64,000 nt of DNA, taken from JAQBQB01 sp963846925. Lineage in GTDB: Bacteria; Gemmatimonadota; Gemmatimonadetes; Gemmatimonadales; Gemmatimonadaceae. The notes under the pieces are model-generated. The model did no database searches, was not told the origin of the DNA, and worked only from the letters and a program-made list of their open reading frames with translations. A program made the position numbers and the translations under genes. Each line of letters opens with the position of its first letter. Within the stretch, counting starts at the first letter, position 1. Positions 60,821 through 64,000 of this stretch are shown here, one piece after another. The DNA lies in the NCBI GenBank assembly GCA_963846925.1, contig CAWJXW010000004.1, positions 62,001 through 126,000 on the forward strand, read 5' to 3'.

Positions 60821-61870
60821 TCACTCGAGAAGGTCGCTGAGCAACCGCGACGTGTGACTCACCAGCGCGATCACCTTGTCGTACGGCATGCGTGTCGGAC
60901 CAATGACGCCGATCACGCCCGCCAGCGGCCCGATGTGATACTCGGCTGTGACGACGGTGAAGTCCTCCAGCCTTGGGTCGTCGTGCTCGGCGCCGATCGT
61001 GATCGAGATCCCGGGCGCGTGCACGCGTTTGCGCATCGTCTCCCCGAGCGCGTGCGGCGTTTCGGTCAGCTCCAACAAGCGGCGCAGCCGGTCTGCCGCC
61101 GAGAACTCGGGTTGCTCCGTGAGCGCCGACGTCGAACCAAAGAGTACCGGTTGAGCATCGGAGGCGGGCAGCGCGGCCTCGAACAGCTGCTCGCCCTCCT
61201 GCACGAAGATGTTCAGCAGTTCCGCCGCCGTCGGATCGGCGACCGTGTCGCGAAGACGCTCCGGCAGCGAGCCGCGGATCTTTCCTAGCGTCAGTCCGGC
61301 CAGTCGCTCGTTCAGCACCGCCGTGACGGCGCCGAGGGCGCTGTCCGCGATCTCGCCTGGCACCTCGACGAATACCGTGCGAACCAGACCGCCGTCGAGT
61401 GTCAGCACCATGAGCATTCGCTCGCTGCTCACGCGAACCAACTCGAGGCGGCGCAACACCGAGTGATCCAGACGAGGTCCGAGCGCGACGCCGAGCTCCT
61501 GCGTCAGCACGCCGAGCGTCTGGGCCGCGCGTCGCAAGACCATCTCGATCGGCGAAGCATGCGCTCCGGTGATCTCCTCGATGAGACGCTCCGTCTCCAT
61601 CGCCCGGAGCGGCGGCAGACTCAGGAGCGAATCGACGTAGACGCGATACGCTTTGTTCGTGGGAACGCGCCCGGCGGACGTATGCGGGTGGAAGAGAAAC
61701 CCCTTGTCTTCGAGGTCGCTCATCGTGTTGCGGATCGTCGCCGGAGAAACGCCGAGCCCGAACCGCTTGGAGAGGGTCCGCGAGCCGGCCGGCTCCGCAG
61801 TCTCCACATAACTTCGGATCACGGCCTCGAGCACACGGCGCTCACGCTTGTTGAGCTGCTCTGATGCCAT
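60821..61870 (-). CDS. hrcA: Heat-inducible transcription repressor HrcA
   Basis: HrcA represses heat-shock operons at CIRCE sites. The ~349-residue protein has the winged-helix start LNKRERRVLEAVIRSYVETAEPAGSRTL, VSPATIRNTMSDLEDKGFL and the HrcA-specific GRVPTNKAYRVYVDSLL. Start at the ATG at 61870 avoids overlap with hemW; one four codons upstream is also possible. No CIRCE inverted repeat was seen nearby, and grpE and dnaK are absent, so autoregulation at this locus is not supported. Confidence 0.94.
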   Translation of the reverse strand: MASEQLNKRERRVLEAVIRSYVETAEPAGSRTLSKRFGLGVSPATIRNTMSDLEDKGFLFHPHTSAGRVPTNKAYRVYVDSLLSLPPLRAMETERLIEEITGAHASPIEMVLRRAAQTLGVLTQELGVALGPRLDHSVLRRLELVRVSSERMLMVLTLDGGLVRTVFVEVPGEIADSALGAVTAVLNERLAGLTLGKIRGSLPERLRDTVADPTAAELLNIFVQEGEQLFEAALPASDAQPVLFGSTSALTEQPEFSAADRLRRLLELTETPHALGETMRKRVHAPGISITIGAEHDDPRLEDFTVVTAEYHIGPLAGVIGVIGPTRMPYDKVIALVSHTSRLLSDLLE

Positions 61871-61874
61871 AACT

Positions 61875-63002
61875 TCAAACATAGTAACGACTTCGCTCGA
61901 CTGTCAAGTCGGCGGCGAGGGCGTCCAGGCGCAGCCAACCCCGCGGGGTCAGAACCAGCCGGTTGCCATCCTGAACGGTGCCCCATCCCTGATCGATCCA
62001 GGCTGAAACGCGCGCCACCTCTTCGTTTGCGAGCGCCAGACCGCCGTCGGTGCGGAGGCCCAAATACGTTCGTTCGGCGGCTACGTCATCGGGGGTGAGG
62101 AGCTCACCGCCAGCGAGCGGGTCGAAGCCGGCGGCGATCCGACGCTGCCACTCCGCGTACGCCGGCTCGTTCCACCGCCGCTCGACGCCGTCGAAGCCGT
62201 GCGACGACGGGCCCAGGCCGACGTATGGAACCCGCGTCCAGTACGCCGAATTGTGCCGTGCGCGGCGCGCAGGCCGCGCGAAGTTCGACACTTCGTAGTG
62301 TTCGAACCCCGCGTCCGCGAGCGCCTCGTGTGCCATCAAAAATTCCGCCTCGTACTGCTCGTCCGGTGAGGCCTCCAATTCGCCGCGCTCTCTCCAACGG
62401 CCGAGCGGCGTGTGCGGCTCGATCGTGAGCCCGTACAACGACACGTGCGTGGGTTCGACGGCCAGCACGCGCTCGAGATCGGTCGACCAGGAGCGTTGGA
62501 CGTTGTCCGGCAGCGAAAAAATGAGGTCGATGGAAAGGTCATCGATGCCGGCCTGTCGCGCGGCATCGACCGCGCGACCGATCTGCGCCGCGTCGTGCGT
62601 GCGGTGCATCCACTCGAGCACCCGGTCGTCGAACGACTGTGCGCCGATCGAGAGTCGGTTGACTCCCGCCTCGCGCCACGCTCTCGCCGCGTCAACGGAG
62701 ACGTCGTCGGGATTCGCCTCGAGCGTCACCTCTCCGCCGGGCTCGATCTCGATGCGTTTCGCCAACGCGTCGAGCAAGCGCGAAATCCCCTCCGCGCCGA
62801 GCCTCGACGGTGTGCCTCCGCCGAGATAGAGCGTCGAGACGGCCCAGCGTTCAGCGCCGGCGAATCGAATTTCCAGTTCCCTGGCGACCGCGGATACGTA
62901 TTCGTCGACCGGCACGTCGCGGCGGACCGCGATCGAGAAATCGCAGTACACGCAGCGCCGCGCGCAGAAGGGGACGTGGACGTACACGTGTCGAGGAGGC
63001 AC
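61875..63002 (-). CDS. hemW: Haem chaperone HemW (radical SAM, HemN-like)
   Basis: The 375-residue protein starts YVHVPFCARRCVYCDFSI with the CxxxCxxC iron-sulfur motif, then LYLGGGTPSRLGAEGISRL, VNRLSIGAQSFDDRVLEWM and LSIDLIFSLP. The C-terminal domain lacks the extended tail of true HemN, so haem trafficking rather than coproporphyrinogen oxidation is expected. GTG at 63002; it precedes hrcA by 4 bases. Confidence 0.92.
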   Translation of the reverse strand: MPPRHVYVHVPFCARRCVYCDFSIAVRRDVPVDEYVSAVARELEIRFAGAERWAVSTLYLGGGTPSRLGAEGISRLLDALAKRIEIEPGGEVTLEANPDDVSVDAARAWREAGVNRLSIGAQSFDDRVLEWMHRTHDAAQIGRAVDAARQAGIDDLSIDLIFSLPDNVQRSWSTDLERVLAVEPTHVSLYGLTIEPHTPLGRWRERGELEASPDEQYEAEFLMAHEALADAGFEHYEVSNFARPARRARHNSAYWTRVPYVGLGPSSHGFDGVERRWNEPAYAEWQRRIAAGFDPLAGGELLTPDDVAAERTYLGLRTDGGLALANEEVARVSAWIDQGWGTVQDGNRLVLTPRGWLRLDALAADLTVERSRYYV

Positions 63003-63021
63003 GCCGAAATATGTCCCCCGC

Positions 63022-63894
63022 TCAGCGCCGACGAACCTCTCCGGTGAGGGCGCATTCGACGGCTCCGCGCAATTCCAGGCCGGTCACCGCGGTCAGACAC
63101 TGGGCTACCGGCAGCCCGGACCTCGCGCACAGCTCGTCGAGGGTTGCGGCGCCATGGCCGAGCGCGTTCCACACGCGCATCTCCACCTCGTCGTCCACGC
63201 GCGGATCCGCGCGCGGCTGCGGAGCGAGTTTGGCGAGGCTCAGCGCGTCGGCAATGGACATGATGGGGTGGGCGCCGTCTCGCAGCAGCAGGTTGCTCCC
63301 CTGACTCTGCGGCGAGTCGATGGGGCCGGGCACGATGGCGACGTCGCGTCCGAGCTCGGTCGCGTGGTCCGCGGTGATGAGCGCGCCGCTCCCGACCGGC
63401 GCCTCGACGATGATCGTCAGCGTCGAGAGGGCGGCGAGAATGCGGTTCCGGTTCGGAAACGACCCTTTGTGCGAATGCGCGCCCGGCGGAAGCTCCGACA
63501 TCACCAGTCCGTGCCCCATGATCTCGCGGTGCAGCGAGACGTGCGCGCGCGGATACGCGACGTCCGCGCCGGTGCCAAGGATGGCGATCGTCGCGCCGCC
63601 CGCGTCCAGCGCGGCACGATGCGCGGCGGCGTCGATGCCGAGCGCCATGCCGCTGACGACGCAGGCGCCGGCGCGGGCGAGGGCGCCGGCGAGCTCGCGC
63701 GTGATTCGTTCGCCGTAGCCCGTCGCGCGCCTGGTGCCGACGATCGTGACGAGCGGCCGAGCGAGGAGACTGAGATCGCCCATCCACCAGAGCTGCGCGG
63801 GTGGATTCGGCAGATCGTTCAGCGAGGCGGGATAGGCCCCGTCATCTCTCGCGATGCGTTCAATGACCACGGGCTCACGGGAGCGGAACGGCAC
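63022..63894 (-). CDS. dprA: DNA-processing protein DprA
   Basis: Loads RecA on single-stranded DNA entering during transformation. The 290-residue protein has the Rossmann-like core with VTIVGTRRATGYGERI, VVSGMALGIDAAAH, FPNRNRILAALS and IVEAPVGSGALITA, and a C-terminal winged-helix (DML1-like) domain (GAATLDELCARSGLPV). The GTG at 63894 overlaps the upstream gene by 20 bases; a GTG at 63870 is an alternative just past its stop. Confidence 0.94.
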   Translation of the reverse strand: MPFRSREPVVIERIARDDGAYPASLNDLPNPPAQLWWMGDLSLLARPLVTIVGTRRATGYGERITRELAGALARAGACVVSGMALGIDAAAHRAALDAGGATIAILGTGADVAYPRAHVSLHREIMGHGLVMSELPPGAHSHKGSFPNRNRILAALSTLTIIVEAPVGSGALITADHATELGRDVAIVPGPIDSPQSQGSNLLLRDGAHPIMSIADALSLAKLAPQPRADPRVDDEVEMRVWNALGHGAATLDELCARSGLPVAQCLTAVTGLELRGAVECALTGEVRRR

Positions 63895-64000
63895 CGGGGC
63901 GAACGATGGCGTTCTTTTTCATCTCGAGCAGTCGCGCCCACCACGCGGCGAGGAGCGGATCGAGGCCCGTTCGTCCGGCGGCGCTGATCGCAAAAACGCC
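63875..64000 (-). CDS. Probable C-terminus of Obg-type GTPase (partial)
   Basis: The 41 visible residues read VFAISAAGRTGLDPLLAAWW ... LLEMKK and stop at 63875. ISAAGRTGLDPLL is the G5 (SAx) region of TRAFAC GTPases such as Obg/CgtA, in which SA contacts guanine. An obg gene upstream of dprA would fit gene order, but only the end is in the window, so other GTPases of the class cannot be excluded. Confidence 0.5.
   Translation of the reverse strand, partial: GVFAISAAGRTGLDPLLAAWWARLLEMKKNAIVRPGAVPLP

Noticed and set aside
61871..61920. CIRCE operator upstream of hrcA
   Set aside because: The sequence there does not contain TTAGCACTC or its complement at the required spacing.

Overview
The window is 64 kb of GC-rich bacterial chromosome, almost wall to wall with genes and almost entirely on the minus strand. 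The mix of a SusC/SusD outer-membrane pair followed by a DUF4397 lipoprotein, an RNase Y, a Rex regulator, a rpsU-yqeY-mutS2-dnaG cluster and a combined diaminopimelate/aroA/cmk/rpsA operon best fits a member of the Gemmatimonadota. That assignment is inference from gene content, not from a marker-gene search. Many neighbouring genes overlap by exactly 4 bases (ATGA or GTGA), so translational coupling is the rule here.

Layout, left to right. 1-11 kb: a partial nitroreductase-like gene, then (read right to left) an eight-gene overlapping chain dapE-like, asd, lysC, dapB, dapA, dapD, aroA, cmk, followed by rpsA with its own promoter. 11-14.5 kb: serA-serB and an opposite-facing alpha/beta hydrolase framed by two imperfect copies of a ~58-base repeat. 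14.5-20 kb: susC-susD-DUF4397. 20-24.5 kb: two tRNAs (Leu-UAA, Gly-GCC), a glycosidase-like protein, a divergent predicted beta-barrel protein, and a 149-base imperfect palindrome. 24.5-39.6 kb: a long array infC-rpmI-rplT-pheS-pheT-(coiled coil)-zapA-(possible structured RNA)-rny-folD-xseA-xseB-ispA-dxs-nadK-recN. 39.6-44.3 kb: metallo-beta-lactamase-fold enzyme, DnaQ-like exonuclease, arginine deiminase, a perfect Rex operator, rex and rsmA. 44.3-51.3 kb: a partner-switching module (STAS antagonist, HATPase anti-sigma kinase, GAF-PP2C phosphatase) fused by overlaps to pta and coaD, then rsmD, recJ and a zinc-ribbon protein. 51.3-56.5 kb: dnaG, mutS2, yqeY, rpsU, tRNA-Arg-UCG. 56.6-64 kb: a FAD monooxygenase, a HIT protein, and rsmE-prmA-dnaJ-hrcA-hemW-dprA-obg (partial).

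The most informative regulatory signals are an 18-base palindrome of the Rex class between arcA and rex, a sigma70-type promoter plus intrinsic terminator in the infC leader (L20-type attenuation candidate, with an AUU start for infC), and a sigma70-type promoter directly in front of rpsA.

A recurring oddity is single-base interruption of conserved genes: rpsA, susD and xseA each contain one apparent extra base; rsbW and recJ probably carry an indel near their 5' ends; and the last ~500 bases of dnaG contain about seven. The reading frame of every one can be stitched by eye into a normal family member. This pattern points mainly to sequence or assembly error, with real decay of the DnaG C-terminus as the alternative. 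No CRISPR array, prophage, insertion sequence or clear defence system was seen. I did not find a convincing previously undescribed system; the best leads are the Rex/arginine-deiminase/Pta/partner-switching neighbourhood, the repeat-flanked hydrolase, the intergenic repeat families and the possible 6S-like RNA.
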